Source: Symbiodinium natans
Taxonomy: Eukaryota; Sar; Dinophyceae; Suessiales; Symbiodiniaceae
DNA length: 64,000 nucleotides
Assembly: GCA_905221605.1 (NCBI GenBank)
Contig: CAJNDS010002516.1
Location: 62,001-126,000 of the forward strand
Reading direction: 5' to 3'
Position numbers and translations under genes: made by a program. How positions within the stretch are numbered: position 1 is the first letter of the stretch; every line of letters starts with the position of its first letter. The notes below the pieces were generated by a model. It saw only the letters and a program-made list of their open reading frames with translations. It was not told the DNA's origin and ran no database searches. Below, one piece after another: positions 11,826 to 23,236 of this stretch.

Positions 11826-13430
11826 CTGCCCACATGGACGTGGGATTCATGGCTTGGACAGTGTCCAGCGACTGCCAGGGCGTTGAACTAAGCGTAGCCA
11901 AGAGCTCGCAATTTTATAGATCGGTGGTCCAAGAAGAGGCAGCGCGTCATTTAACTGGGCCATGAAGTGTACAGCACCTCTAATCACTGGAAGGACACTT
12001 TGCGTTGGTGCAACGCAAACCCGCAAAGCAAGCCAAAAGCCAAAAGTAGCGGCAGGACAGCAACGAAGCAACTGACGCCCTTGCATGAAGCAAGTGGCCA
12101 GCTGTGGCTTTTGTGCCGGTTTCAACCCTTTCAACCCATTTCGTCCCAAGCTGAGCCATCAAAGCTTACGCTTGCCATCCTTTGCCCCTGTGCAGGGAAT
12201 GCCATCCTTGGAGGTGGGCTGGCAGGATAGGAGTAGGGGTTGCTGTCGATGTGACTTGTCAATTGCAAGGTGGTCAAACTGTGGCAGTCCCTTCCAGATG
12301 AGAATCATCCTATGTTCACACCTCAGATTCGCAACAGCTTTGGCTTGTAGACTCGACAGCTTCTGGCAAAGACAAGAGTTTCTCGAGGGACATGTTTGAA
12401 AAGGTCAACCCAGGGCCCTTGGACTAGAAGGGTTGCCCTTCAGCAGACAGTTCAGAGTCACTCGAACACGCATTGGCGAACTTCTCTTTGTGTAAGCAAA
12501 GAACGCTCAGCTTTGGCAGCGTTGATGCTCTCGTCACCATGGTCACCTGAAAGCTGTCTTCGCAATTCTGCACATGTCAGTAATGAGTCGAGTAATGTGC
12601 ACGAACCACGAAAGCAAGTTACGTTGGGTCATGAGCTGAGACTCCACACCCCAGACAAGCCGAAGGCCGCATCGCAAAGATCCGGCTTTGCAGAAGTTGA
12701 TGTCAGAGGCCGTTGCTTGACATCCGTTTGCTAGCATCACACCCACCGCCCCTCCGTGATGATTTTTTCACTTTTTTTGGGTATTCGAATGTAGCAAATC
12801 TTTCCAATCCGTGTATGGGCGTAGGCCTGGAACACTCGCTGTGGTGCCTTGGTTGCGGCCCTTCTGCGAGCGCCTTGGCCTGGGCCTCAGCATCAATGTA
12901 GAAGAGGGTGTATGACCGTATCCGAAGATTGCAGCAACACAATTGCAGTGTTTCGGTTTCACCTTGAGGCGGCTACGCAAATCCCGCTCGTTTCTGGAGC
13001 ACTGGGCCCTTCTTAATGATACCCCGGCCCTGGTGTTTTCTTAGTCCGCGCTTGTTCCACCGACCTGTTTGTTGAACCCCTGCTCCTGGCCTCTTTTGTC
13101 ACCACCTCTTCTTTAAACTTTGCTCTGACAGTTTGCGTTTCACAGGCCCTTGCATTTTTCGCTTCTTCCCCTTTGTTGGTCTTACCCGAGTTTGTTTGCT
13201 TAATCTGCAACCTCTAATTTGTGTTTGAAACCCTTTTTCTCCACCCGGTCCCTAACTCCGCCTCCATCTGGCTTGTTTCTGCGTTCCAGGCTGTTCCTCC
13301 ACCCACTGACATGTCGCTCCGTGAGGGCTGAAGGGCAGAGTTTTCCCCGATTTGCTGCTCTATGTCGTGGTTCGAGTTGCTCTCAACGTTCCCTTGGTTT
13401 TCTCATCATTGAGCTTGACTTGGGCTCCAG
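11826..13430. other. Intergenic stretch downstream of the PDK-like gene
   Basis: I see no gene. Open frames are short and overlap on all six frames. A T-rich block (about 13020-13260) resembles intron sequence in front of the first candidate exon of the next gene. Confidence 0.45.
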
Positions 13431-13517
13431 GTGTGTTCGTCTGTTCGCTGGGGCGGATGCGGAGAACACTGCCAGACTTGCAGCCCTAGAGAACGGAGAG
13501 GCCCATGGGGCCACTTG
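13431..13517 (+). CDS. Candidate first visible exon of the 13.4-15.2 kb gene
   Basis: After an AG (GGGCTCCAG at 13422-13430) an open reading with hydrophilic composition (CVRLFAGADAENTARLAAL...) runs for about 28 codons. It looks like translated sequence, but I cannot place its donor. Weaker pieces of the same kind follow: about 13612-13658 (VTQISSTSLQDLLRQ) and about 13703-13760 (LQLRVDLAAQSGIAFEP), each behind a CAG or ACAG. I group them as upstream exons of the gene whose last exon ends at 15206. The grouping is inference. Confidence 0.35.
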
Positions 13518-13918
13518 AGAGTTTGGCAGTTCCCGGGGTTTCCGTTTGAGCCTTGCTTCGGCATTCTGTATGGTGATCCCCTCAACTTTTGGGTATTTGG
13601 CCCGCAGCTGTCAGGTCACGCAGATATCCAGCACCTCGCTGCAAGATCTGCTTCGACAGGCGGTCCTAGTAGTCTGTCAGTGTGATCTATCAGCTAGATT
13701 ACAGCTGCAACTGCGTGTCGATCTTGCAGCCCAATCTGGGATAGCCTTTGAGCCAACCATGTCTTGTGGGAAGCCTGGAGCAAGCGACAGGCACGCATAG
13801 CCTTTCAGACTGGGAACTACAAGGCAGCAATCCGTTGCCCTTCTTCTGGTCACAGAACCTATTCATGGCATTCAGCTGTGTTTATCAATGCCTCGGCACC
13901 TGGCCGACTGGTCAGGCC

Positions 13919-14031
13919 AGCGGGCTTGTTGGCGCGCTTCGTGGGGAGCAGAATGCGCAGCGGGAGAACTTGCTTCAGGCGGCCACCCTAATCTCAGACA
14001 TCGTCTACCTTCTCGGGGAGGCGCCTCGCAT
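13919..14031 (+). CDS. Candidate internal exon (13.4-15.2 kb gene)
   Basis: The frame reads ASGLVGALRGEQNAQRE and continues through a short helical stretch to GEAPR. It sits behind a TGGTCAG acceptor-like site and is followed by a GTGACA donor-like site at 14032. Composition is typical of the neighbouring long exon (Ala, Leu, Glu, Arg). Splice phase with the next exon could not be closed from sequence alone. Confidence 0.35.
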
Positions 14032-14102
14032 GTGACAGGTTGAAGATGGTTAAATTAGGACTTGTAACGTCAGTCTGCAGATAAGGAAGTTGCATTTGAT
14101 AG

Positions 14103-15206
14103 GTGATGGTCCAATTCCATCGCATCAGCGATGGGTTGGGAGACTATGGCATGATCCGGGTGGCCCCATGGCTGCATCCGATCCTGGAGACTCTGCAGGA
14201 GAAGGTGCAGCAACTGAAGGGCAGCCTGGAGCAACTTTCTACTTTCCTGGACTCTGCTTATGTTCTGGCACGGGCACGTGGCCAAAAGATACCCAAGCCT
14301 GCGCCCTCGGACAAGATGTGTGCCCGCGCCCGGGATGCCATTCATCGGGCGCTGCTGGGCAGCACCAGCCACGCGAGTCAGCTGCTACAGCTGGCCGAAG
14401 AGCTTAGGGTGCGCTCGGCACCCGAGCGCTTGCCGCATCTGGCCAAGGGACTTGGCGATGCATGTGTGACTTTGAGCGAAGTCTTGGTGTCCGCAGAGTT
14501 CCGACGTCATGTTGGTGATGCCTTCCCGCGATTGCCTAGATTGCTAGACCTGGGCGCAGATGCCAAGCCTCGTGCAAAAACGACAGCCATAGTCGGCATG
14601 CCTACGCTGGCTTTGGAAGACACTCGAGATGTGCCAGACGCGGGGATGCACGCTTTTACAGAGAGGCCAATCGTGTGCCGACGTGACCCACATGACTCGA
14701 TGGCAATGGTGCGGGTGCGCACAGAGCCTAAAACTGCACAGGTCATGAATGCCAGCCTTTGGGCAGATACAGACGTCCAGGACACGATATCCACATCAGC
14801 CACGCCACGCGCCATGGCACGTGAGAATTCTCAGAGTTGCAGCAGCTGCTGCTCGGCTCAAAGCGTTGGCATCCCCATAAGTGGCCCGGTGATGACCTTC
14901 GAGGTTAACCGCCTCACATCCTTTGAGCCGTTAAAAAGGCACGACCGCCGACGGATCGAACTTCGAAATGACGAGCTCCTGATATACAGCACGGGCTCAC
15001 AATCCAGAATTAAATCTGCAGTGCAGCTGCCCGAAGGGGTGGAACGCGTGTTCTTCCTGTCTGATACTGTGCTCGAGGCATGCTTCTCACTTGTTCCGGC
15101 CGATGCCGTTCCAGGAGGTGGCGTGGTACGGCCCAAAGACTACATCTTCGAGTTTGCCACATCTGAGCAGGCCGATATCTTTTGCGAGGACTCTCTGAAA
15201 TTCTGA
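14103..15206 (+). CDS. Terminal exon of an unknown protein: helical region plus PH-like C-terminal domain
   Basis: The open frame covers up to 367 codons and ends in TGA at 15204-15206. The real exon probably begins between 14103 and about 14148, because the first codons lack a convincing start and upstream exons are likely. Residues ~15-155 are strongly helical (a heptad-like LQEKVQQLKGSLEQL, then several Leu/Ala helices). Residues ~160-280 are low-complexity linker with Cys/Ser and Thr runs. Residues ~280-367 show alternating beta strands (RRRIELRNDELLIYS, then KDYIFEFATSEQADIF) ending in a probable helix, the pattern of a pleckstrin-homology fold. If so, the protein may bind a membrane lipid or a partner. 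No enzyme motif is visible. I do not recognise the family, and the PH assignment is by strand pattern only. Confidence 0.7.
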   Translation: MMVQFHRISDGLGDYGMIRVAPWLHPILETLQEKVQQLKGSLEQLSTFLDSAYVLARARGQKIPKPAPSDKMCARARDAIHRALLGSTSHASQLLQLAEELRVRSAPERLPHLAKGLGDACVTLSEVLVSAEFRRHVGDAFPRLPRLLDLGADAKPRAKTTAIVGMPTLALEDTRDVPDAGMHAFTERPIVCRRDPHDSMAMVRVRTEPKTAQVMNASLWADTDVQDTISTSATPRAMARENSQSCSSCCSAQSVGIPISGPVMTFEVNRLTSFEPLKRHDRRRIELRNDELLIYSTGSQSRIKSAVQLPEGVERVFFLSDTVLEACFSLVPADAVPGGGVVRPKDYIFEFATSEQADIFCEDSLKF

Positions 15207-16526
15207 AATCCTTCCGTGCCACGACTGCCCCAACGTTGCGACACCAATCCCCCGATGTTGGGACCAAGCCATCATCTTTCCTTAAAGTAAAGTCAAGTCA
15301 CATGCTCCCCGCACTCAAGGTTCATCCAAGCAGCAACCAAGGCATGCACCATCAACATTTTAAGAAAGTTGCCAACGTAGACCTCCAAGGGAACGACACT
15401 ACGATCACCGAGCAACATGACAAGAATAGGACTTGCAGCATTTAGTGACGCAGCTCGATTGCACAAGACCTGCTGCAGCTGACAGGAGCTCTGGCAGCGT
15501 GGAGTCAGATGATTCGTCGCGGTGCGTCAGTCAACGAGCAGTTTCCCAACGCCCGGACAGCATAAAATGATTCCATAGTCGCATGACTTTACTTTCATCG
15601 ATGCTGTTGCAGCTGTTGTGTTTATGGCTCCGGGTTGGCGTTCCTGCAGAATCTGTTTTTTCCCACATGGTCGCGAATCTTTGGGAAATTCTCGGGAATG
15701 GCGCCCGCGACTGTACAGGTGCCTTGGGCAGGCATTTCAGCTGTAACATGCTGTAGCGAAACTGAGCTGTCAGGGCTTCCATCTAAGTGTCGTCCCTGCA
15801 GTTTTCCTGCTCCTGAGTCGTCATGCACAGGTTTGCCGTCACAAGACCATGAGAGCTTCTTCCTGGGCGCCTGAAGCGGGCCTAAGGCTTGAGCCTTGTG
15901 ACTACACAGGTAGCCACGGCTCACAAGGTTGGCAATGCCGGAAGACGTCTCATGTATGCGGCTGGAAGAGCACAAAGCTTGTTAGTAGCGTAGGCTTTCG
16001 TGTACAGTGCATGCATGCACCGAACTGTACTGCCTGGCAGCATGCTTTGCATGCAAGCAAAGCCGAGCCACCTAGGCAGGCATGACAGGTGCGTACGTCA
16101 GGTGTGAAAATCGCGCCTCATGAGGATTGGAGACAGGCCATCAATGGCGCATCTGTATGTTTTGTGACAAGACGTGAGCTTTCTCAGGCTGTTTACGCCC
16201 AAGTGCCTAAGTGCAGCAACACCTCTCACGAAGACAAACAGCCGGTATACTTGCCAAAATCCTGTCGAGGACTGCATATAGCATCTCCCATGGGCGCGAA
16301 TGCTTCATGCGCGGAGCTGGTGATGCCAAATGGGAAGGATGCAATCAGGCGACATCCTGCAGGGCACAGTTTGTGGCATCTACGGAGTTAAAAGAAGGGT
16401 TTTGTTGAGCTCTTGCAGCCTTCAGTGGAGATGTTCACTGCAGGGCCATGTGCTGTGGACCAGCAGTTAATTAGATTTGGTTGGTCATTTGAAAGTAGAG
16501 CTGAAGCTTGGCAGATGTCCCTGCAG
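15207..16526. other. Intergenic stretch, nothing recognised
   Basis: I see only short conflicting open frames and no repeat longer than a few units. It separates the PH-like gene from the coiled-coil exon. Confidence 0.45.
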
Positions 16527-17120
16527 GCCTCGAAGATTCAGCCCAGTGCGGAATCCACAAAGCTCCGACAGCGAGGGCCTAGAGCCCGACGACGGCGAAT
16601 GGCTGTTGCCAGATCCTGCTGTCATCAAGCACGTTACTGTGGAGCAGTACTTGGAGTTGGCCCAGCGTCTTCGTACCACCGCCTCCGACCGACAGAAACT
16701 GGCTGGAGAGTTGCAGGCTGCGCGGCGGCAGCTTGAACACACGAGCAGCGCCCACAGCCGGTTGAGCCGGCACCATGCGAACGAGTCCCGCGACCGCAAG
16801 GAAGCGGAGGCACAACGGGACCAGCATGCCACACATGCAAGTAAGCTCCGCAAGAGCATTGCCGCTGTCAGAGACAGCGAAGAGGCATTGAAAGCTGAGC
16901 TGGCGCATGTGAAGGCGAGCGAAACCCGCTTAGAGACCACTGTTGAGCGGCAGAAGGACCTGATTGCAAAGCTCCGATCCGAACATGAGAGGCTCGTGAG
17001 CCTCTTGGCCTTGCAGCGCAAGCAGATGCAAGTGCTAGGGACCCTGTCCTGTGCGCAGTGTGCCCTCAAGGCCAAGGAGATCGGAGCTGTACGGGATTTC
17101 TTTGAAGAAGCTGGCCAAAG
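16527..17120 (+). CDS. Exon of a long coiled-coil protein
   Basis: The frame opens after an acceptor-like CCCTGCAG (16519-16526), starts with an acidic Ser/Asp/Glu linker, and then carries ~130 residues of near-continuous coiled coil (QYLELAQRLRTTASDRQKL..., ...KDLIAKLRSEHERLVSLL...), rich in Glu, Arg, Lys, Gln and Ala with few Pro or Gly. It ends with a CAQC pair and a charged tail. The exon closes at a canonical donor, CAAAG followed by GTAAGC at 17121, in the middle of a codon, so the protein continues in an exon I could not find. The Ser/Arg-rich minus-strand frame over the same bases is the antisense shadow. Coiled coils of this kind are common in cytoskeletal and scaffold proteins, but no specific function can be given. 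Confidence 0.65.
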
Positions 17121-17126
17121 GTAAGC
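17121..17126 (+). promoter_or_regulatory. Canonical 5' splice site (GTAAGC)
   Basis: GTAAGC follows CAAAG directly, and reading on in frame gives an immediate TAA. Together these make it the probable end of the coiled-coil exon. Confidence 0.6.
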
Positions 17127-17460
17127 CGGCTTCTGCAAGGCTGTTTTCTCAGACCCCGACGTTGCGCAACAACTCTGGTGGGCCTGCGCAGAGCACGACT
17201 TGTGGCATGGGTGTGGAAGCTTGTGGACATGATCATTAGTCTCGTTACTCTCACATATATCATTAAGTAGCATTATTAGCTAATCTTAGCCTGTTCTTGT
17301 CGCTCTTGCTCTTCTTGTTGGGCTCCTCCGCAGCTCAAGGGTTGTGGGAAGGTTCAGCCAGTTTGGCTTACGCCCTTCCCGCTCCACACGCAGCTACTGC
17401 AACAACCTGAAGCCCAAACTCTGCACCACTTGAAGACGCCTCCAGCATATCTCTACTTAC

Positions 17461-17635
17461 GGTTTCCATGCGTTGGTCACGACACGTCCCGAGCTCCGTA
17501 ATGCCTTCTGCACACGCTCGGCCATTCCCATGTCGACCAAGTCGCTGGCACTTACGTCTGCCTGGCAATGTTTCTGGGTCTCGAAATTTGCCATGTGAAG
17601 GCGAATCAAGATCCTCAGAGTGAACAGCGCCCTGC
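17461..17635 (-). CDS. Candidate minus-strand exon, unknown protein
   Basis: Read on the minus strand, an AGCAG acceptor-like site (17636-17640) is followed by about 58 open codons of balanced, hydrophilic composition (for example SASDLVDMGMAERVQKALR). The exon ends at a perfect GTAAGT donor (complement of 17455-17460). No family is recognised. It is convergent with the plus-strand coiled-coil exon. A second GTAAG on the same strand near 17370 may mark a further small exon. Support is coding-like composition plus splice consensus only. Confidence 0.4.
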
Positions 17636-20359
17636 CTGCTGGGTATACCGGGGGGGGGGGGGTTCGCGACAGCAGTGCACTCCACAGAATGGCATGGCCA
17701 GGCTCGTCCAACCCAAGACCTTGGAGCTGCGATCGGTTTGGCAGGATGAGCATGGACCTTACATGGAGCGGAGCTTCTTAGCTCTCCTTCCCTACCAATA
17801 CGAGCGCTCACCCTCCCTCCCTTCAGGGTTCAAAGATTGAAAGGGGGGGAGGCCCTCCACCCTGTTTGTCGCGAACAGCATTATGCATCGATCGCATCCT
17901 TGCCGCACGCCCTAGCTTTCGCATCCTGCTTTCAATAATCAAGTGTACCGGGACATCGCAAGCCACGGTACCTCGACTGACAGCTGCGCACGGGCAGTCG
18001 CAAGCCACACCCTCTAAACACGCCTCCCTAAGCATACTGTCAAGGGCGTTGCGAGCTGGGCAGCTGTTGGTGCCCCACCCCTTGCTGTTGCGATGCGACT
18101 GTGGCTTTCTACGGCTTAGGCATCTGAGAGAGCGGAGGTTGGCAGTTTCATGTATCCTTAAACGAGCTTGGGAGGTACAGGTGGAGTACAGCAGTGTCCA
18201 ACCCCAGGACGGGGACATGTTTGCAGGCGGCTTAGCTGCTGCACCACAGAACCATGGTGGTCACGAGAGTCAGATTGCACCAGCGGCCTCCCACTATCGG
18301 AGCTCAGAACTGCAGCGGCCGATTTGCCGAGCTCGAGCTGCCACATGTCCTGGGCGTCGAGGGTGCCGCCTGGTGTGCAGGCAATTGTTGGAAGTCGAGG
18401 GCCTTGGGATCTCAGTCTCAGGGCTTGGACGCCGCATGTATGTGAAGTGTAGCACCTGCTGAACGATGCTCACGGGAGCCTCCTCGTATCCAGCCAACAA
18501 GTTCGCGGTTTTGCATCGGCCGAGCCTTTTCAACTCCGTGCTAAGGTTGGTGTGGTCTTGAAGTCCCGGTGCGAGAGTTTTCAAGAGGGCGCCAGGTCCG
18601 CTGCTGCATTGTTGATGTGTTCGAATCACAAGTCGCATATCGCGCAGAATTGAACAGAAAGATGGGGTCACGGGTTCAGTAAGGAGAGGTTCACCGAGAT
18701 GCTTTTTGGGATTCACAGCCTGAACCAGGATCGCCTTCCTTCTGAAGAAGTTCTTCAATGACGAGAGTCCAGAGCTTAGTTCCCCGTTCCCTGATCCGGC
18801 CAGACGTATGACCCACAGGCCATGGCTGCTGGCAGCGCCGGCTCATTTTAGATGAACACCGGGCGATGATCTTGGCGGTGCCCCGAAGTGCTGGAACTCT
18901 TCACATTTTTAGTTCTGTTCGCGTCTGATCGTGTGCGGCAGGTACCTGCCGTTGGGGTCACAGCTTCCAAAAAAGTTTTGCTTCCTGAGTGAGTCGTTCC
19001 CAAAAGGTCTCGCAAGTGTGGGGTGTTGAGAGTGCTTGAGGTCGTTGGCCTAAACCAGATTGCAGCATGCACAACATCCACAGCGGCGCCGGCATTCGAT
19101 TTGCCTGCTCTGGTTGCTGCTTCTTGGGGTGTGTGCATGTCATGAACCGCTCAAACACATCTGCGGTTCTGATGCGCCAGGTTGCGGCCCTCGCCTTTCT
19201 GAAGTTTTTCCCTCCGGCCTCCCAGATAATCGTGTCCACCCCTTATGAAGGTTTGGTCAGCTGTGCGATTCCCTCCAGTAATCGTAGGAGTACTGAATCT
19301 CTCTGGTGTCCTGTATTTGCGCCCGAAGCGTCTCTAGGACGGCAGCCTGCGGTGCTGTGGGCCTGGCCACGATGCAGCTGGGAGCTCTCCGTGGGCATCG
19401 GGTGCGCAGCATAGAGCCCGAAACCTCGCTTCCAACCCTCAGGCCAGGCTCAGGCTTCCAAAGTGCCAGCAACATGGACTGCCTTTGAGAATCGGCAGCG
19501 GATCGAAGTGCTGCAGCATTGCGCAGCATCCCTGTCCGATCCCATCCGCCCAGATGATTGGGCTGGTTCGTGGTCCTGAACGAGCTGCCTGGATTGCAAA
19601 GGAGCTGAGCATGAGCCGATCATGAGCCGAGCATGAGCTGAGCCTTCTAGCGTTTTCTCCCGAGCCATGGTGTCCTCTGAGTGCCAGGAGCTGGTGGGGT
19701 GTGGTTCCATTGCAGCCCAGCCCACAGCATCCCAGAGCATCCTAAGGCGTTGCAATGCAGACGCTTGTGTGATCGTGGAGCGACTGAGGTGGTCGACACC
19801 GACGCGCCGGGATGGATCAGGTGGCCTGTTATGCCGAATTATCCCCTTGCTTTGTGGGTATGGTTTGTTTTAAGGGCACGTTGCTTCTGATGTTTTGCAA
19901 GGCCATGAGGGGAGGAAGCGGTGTTTACAGCTTGGGGCCAAGGCTCGCCTTCCCTATGTCTGGCAAGGGCGAGCTTATCGCGCCTCCGGACGCCTGGAAG
20001 TCATAGATGCTGGCGAGTGCATGGGATCGATTCCTGCAAGTATCCAAGCCAGCGCTGCTAGCCATGCAGGATTCCACAGATGTCGGCGGCGGTGCTGACG
20101 GAATCATTGATGGAGTTGGTGGTGAGGTGTGAGGGGCTCATTCTCCAAAGCAGGATGAAGTCTCAGAGCGTTTGAGCAAGAGCTTGCGCTAAAGAGGTTT
20201 CACTTCTCACTGTCGTAATTTTCTGTTTGTGTTTACCTTGGGGTGGTAGTTGGAAACTCTTTTTTTCAGGTTTGCAAGTTATGCTCGTGTGCCATCCTGC
20301 TTCTGATTGCACCATCAGACTACATCATAGTGGGTGCGATTCTCTCCACGAGACTGCAG
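17636..20359. other. Stretch without a supported gene
   Basis: Several minus-strand frames of 60-150 codons (18294-18758, 18958-19239, 19257-19529) have protein-like composition and could be exons or decayed coding sequence of one minus-strand unit. None shows a known motif, and none has both splice sites in agreement. A short ATGAGC direct repeat lies at 19610-19640. Confidence 0.35.
17650..17662. repeat. Poly-G run
   Basis: A run of thirteen G residues. Such runs are error-prone in assemblies and can form quadruplex structures. Confidence 0.9.
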
Positions 20360-20539
20360 ATTATTTTGTTGAACGAGGTTTTGCGTGGAGACTTCTTGAG
20401 CCCACTGGATGCGCACGGTCAACGGGACCCTTTCGGGGACTCTCGCCTTGTTCCCCAAGCTGTGCCCAGGCTAGCCCTAGCACTGGAGGAGCTTCTACGG
20501 GTGCGTGCCATCGTCGTACGGTGCTCCGTCGAAGGAAAG
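20360..20539 (+). CDS. Exon A of an unknown three-exon (or longer) gene
   Basis: After a CTGCAG acceptor the frame reads IILLNEVLRGDFLSPLDAHG and ends with an amphipathic helix (ALALEELLRVRAIVV). A GTG donor at 20540 leaves two bases of a codon, which are completed by the single base at the start of exon B. The implied intron (20540-20576) is very short, so the exact donor is uncertain. No domain is recognised. Confidence 0.4.
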
Positions 20540-20576
20540 TGTTGGAGTGAATGGTAGGTGGCTGCCTTGAGAACAG

Positions 20577-20643
20577 GTACAGCGCCGTGCTTGGAGAGGA
20601 CGCGGCGCGTGTGGATGCTGCGCAGCACAGGTTGCACCTGCAG
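20577..20643 (+). CDS. Exon B of the 20.4 kb gene
   Basis: It lies between a GAACAG acceptor and a GTGCTC donor. It encodes a helical peptide (YSAVLGEDAARVDAAQHRL) and finishes on a complete codon, which fits the phase of exon C. Confidence 0.45.
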
Positions 20644-20819
20644 GTGCTCTGTCCACCCGAAACTTCAGCTGGTTCCCCCGAAGTTCCCGTTGTTGTAGCG
20701 TGCCCTACAAGTTCACGGAACATAGCATGTTGCTGGGTTTGTCAGCAATTCATGTTCAACGCAGCGTCTACATGCTCTTATTCAAATGTCTGGGGGCAGT
20801 GCTTTTTGTCTCTCCAGAG

Positions 20820-20879
20820 GTGAGGTATGGAAACATCGAAGAATTCATGGCCTCCCTTGATGCGGTCCGGCAAGTCGAG
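20820..20879 (+). CDS. Exon C of the 20.4 kb gene
   Basis: The pyrimidine-rich TTTTTGTCTCTCCAGAG precedes it and GTGGGT follows. The 20 codons (VRYGNIEEFMASLDAVRQVE) are in phase with exon B. A further coding-like piece lies around 21069-21240 (GPEFSDCKPAVKANVW...). The agreement of three frames with splice consensus is the main support; function is unknown. Confidence 0.45.
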
Positions 20880-22240
20880 GTGGGTACGTCTTGCCTGCTG
20901 GGCGGCGCTTTGAAGACTTTTACTTTTGCTTTGCTTTCCGGATCCAATGCCGATGCCTCCATGTTGTCTCCATGGTAGCGGTTCGGGATCTGTTGATGAA
21001 GGGCCCCCCCCCCTCCACAAGTTGGACCCGAGACTGTTCACAATGGTTCCTTCAACACGACCTCATGTTAGGGCCAGAGTTCAGTGACTGCAAACCAGCT
21101 GTCAAGGCCAATGTTTGGTTGAGATTGTCAACCCTCCCATTCTTTCTGCGGGGGAGAGTGGCGCATTGTAGTATGTTGCAAGTTGCCATCTTCAAGCAAA
21201 AACTCGGGCCATGCAGACAAAGCCGATTTCTGCTCGCCAGTCGGAGAGGCGCCAAACAGCGAACCCGGCCGCGCGGCTAACTTCTGATAAAGTCCAAGGT
21301 CTCATTCGTAAAGATGAACAACTAAAGCAGCAAGAAGAGCAAGAAGCGCAGCAACCAAAAAGGGGGTTCTAAGGGTAACCCCAGTCAAAACCGTGAAATC
21401 GTGGAAAGGCGGCCTTCGCCCTGATCGGGGACGCGAGGCCGGAGCCTACGGGACCCAACGACTTTGAGAGTTCATGTTTGGCACGCTTGAGTGTCGCTTT
21501 GGGGCACTTCTACTCTCGAATTCGTACATGGGTTCCTACTCCTTGACGGTGTGACGCAGCCGAATCACAGCAGAGAAGTGAGCCTATGGCGGGGAAAATT
21601 AGGGGCAAGAATGTTCACGTCGGCAGACCTTTGAGGCTTCGGATTCTTAAGCTGTTGAGTGCAAATGTTGTTGAGAAGCATGAAGCCCCCTAATCCCTTC
21701 GAGCCCTGCAGGTATCAACCAAAGGCCTGGCATGTGGCCAGTTGGAAGGAGGTTGCAGAGTGCATGAAGGAGCCGCAGATATTCCCAGAGAGGGTGTCAG
21801 TCTTGTCAAGTGGCGGCTCACAGACTTGCAGCCGATCGTGGAGACGTAGTTTTAGAAGTTGTTAGTGTTATCTTCATGAGCTGACATACTGTGCTGACGG
21901 CCTCAACTGTTCGCTTCGGCCAGTTTTCTGTTCTGTTCTGACAGGGCAAAGGGTGTGGCGGCGGTTTTGCCACAGCGGCGCCCTGCTGCAAGGGCCCAAA
22001 AAGCGCGTAGCACGGACCAGTTACGTACCGAAATTTACTCCCCCCCCACTTCCAGGTCTCAGAGCTTGGCTGAACCCCGAAGGTCCAAGGTGTCCCAAGG
22101 ATTATCCCCAAGCCTTGCGATCTGAAGCCCAGTAAACGTCTCAGCCCGGCTGAGAGCCTGCACAGCACGTTTCGGAGGACCAGCCAATTTGGACACGCCA
22201 TGCGCGGGGGCCCCTGATTGGAAAAGGCCGAACGAGCTAG
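20880..22240. other. Possible downstream exons, otherwise nothing recognised
   Basis: Apart from the possible exon near 21069-21240, I see no gene. A C8 run at 21004-21012 and another near 22041 are noted only as homopolymers. Confidence 0.35.
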
Positions 22241-22399
22241 GGGAGTAGCTACTGCATTCATGGTGTCACATCTCGTGGATTGCGACATTGGGCTTCTGTT
22301 CTGGCCGTTCTGACCATGTTTCTGTGGGCAGCAGCCATCGCCCTCAGGACACAGGTGAAACCTGGGCGCATCGGTCGGATCATCCTGAAGTTCGACTGA
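22241..22399 (+). CDS. Candidate exon with one transmembrane helix
   Basis: Between an upstream stop (22238) and a TGA at 22397-22399 the frame reads a hydrophobic helix (SVLAVLTMFLWAAAIAL) followed by a basic amphipathic tail (KPGRIGRIILKFD). A GTGAAA donor-like site sits at 22355, directly after the helix, so the exon may end there. The hydrophobic-then-basic pattern suits a membrane protein, but no family can be named. Confidence 0.35.
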   Translation, partial: GSSYCIHGVTSRGLRHWASVLAVLTMFLWAAAIALRTQVKPGRIGRIILKFD

Positions 22400-23236
22400 C
22401 CTGCCAGGCCGCCCTTAGCGGCCCTCGACCTACGCATCCTGTGGCTGCGTGGGCTCATGTAGGTTCCAAAGTGATAGTCTGGAGTGCATGGCTCAAGGCT
22501 CTGCTCTTCAATTGTGCATATGTGAGCGCTGAAAGGTGGCGCAGATCACATTCCCCTCACGCACGGTCGTCCAGAAATCGAAGTCCCCGGATTGCTGTTG
22601 CAGCTGCACGCGTCAGTTCCAACTTCAAGCTTGTTGCATTTGTGGACCTATGCGAGCATGTAACGTCACGCAACAAGCAGCACTCGCGCGTGACAGTGAC
22701 AGCGTTGCTCTGTCGGGCAGCCTTTGGCCATGCCGTGACTTCAGTCGATTCGCGAAGTTCTCGAGTTGTTGAAGAAAAGGCCGAAACACGGCCCAGGGGT
22801 GCATCAAGTTGGCTGACGTGCAGGATGTTGAAACAACCGTTAACATCCTGTGAACAGGTGTGCGAAGATCTATCAGCATCATGCAGACACAAGAACTTGG
22901 TGACCTTGCATTAGGGCATGGCTCTCGCTGGCAAAGGAAGGTTGCATCATGTATGCCCGAGCAGGGCTGCCGGCCTTTGCCGCTTGGGAGGCCCGGATGC
23001 TTGGCATGCGCAGGCTACACTGAGAAGTCTGTGACATCAGCGCGGGGACGTTGGACATCACCTGACCCATTCGGCTTATCTTCAAAGTAAGGATTGCGCT
23101 TATGAGAAGCTGAAGGCCCAATGTCGAGGCAGTGTCCGGAGTTTGGAGAGTCGCTTCAGGCAGCTGTGGGCTCGGCTGGTGCCCAGGCAAGCCTGGACAG
23201 TGTTTCAGCAGTGTTTCAGTTTCTCCTCCTCAAGCC
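22400..23236. other. No supported gene
   Basis: The plus frame 22560-22790 (Cys-rich, CCCSCTRQ...) and its alternative both lack recognisable motifs. I do not call a gene. Confidence 0.35.

Noticed and set aside
16485-17273. 262-codon minus-strand frame over the coiled-coil exon
   Set aside because: Ser/Arg/Cys-rich composition is typical of the antisense of coiled-coil codons, and the plus strand has a real donor.
18600-18630. GTTCGAATCAC resembling a tRNA T-loop
   Set aside because: Only a four-base stem can form and no other tRNA arm is present.
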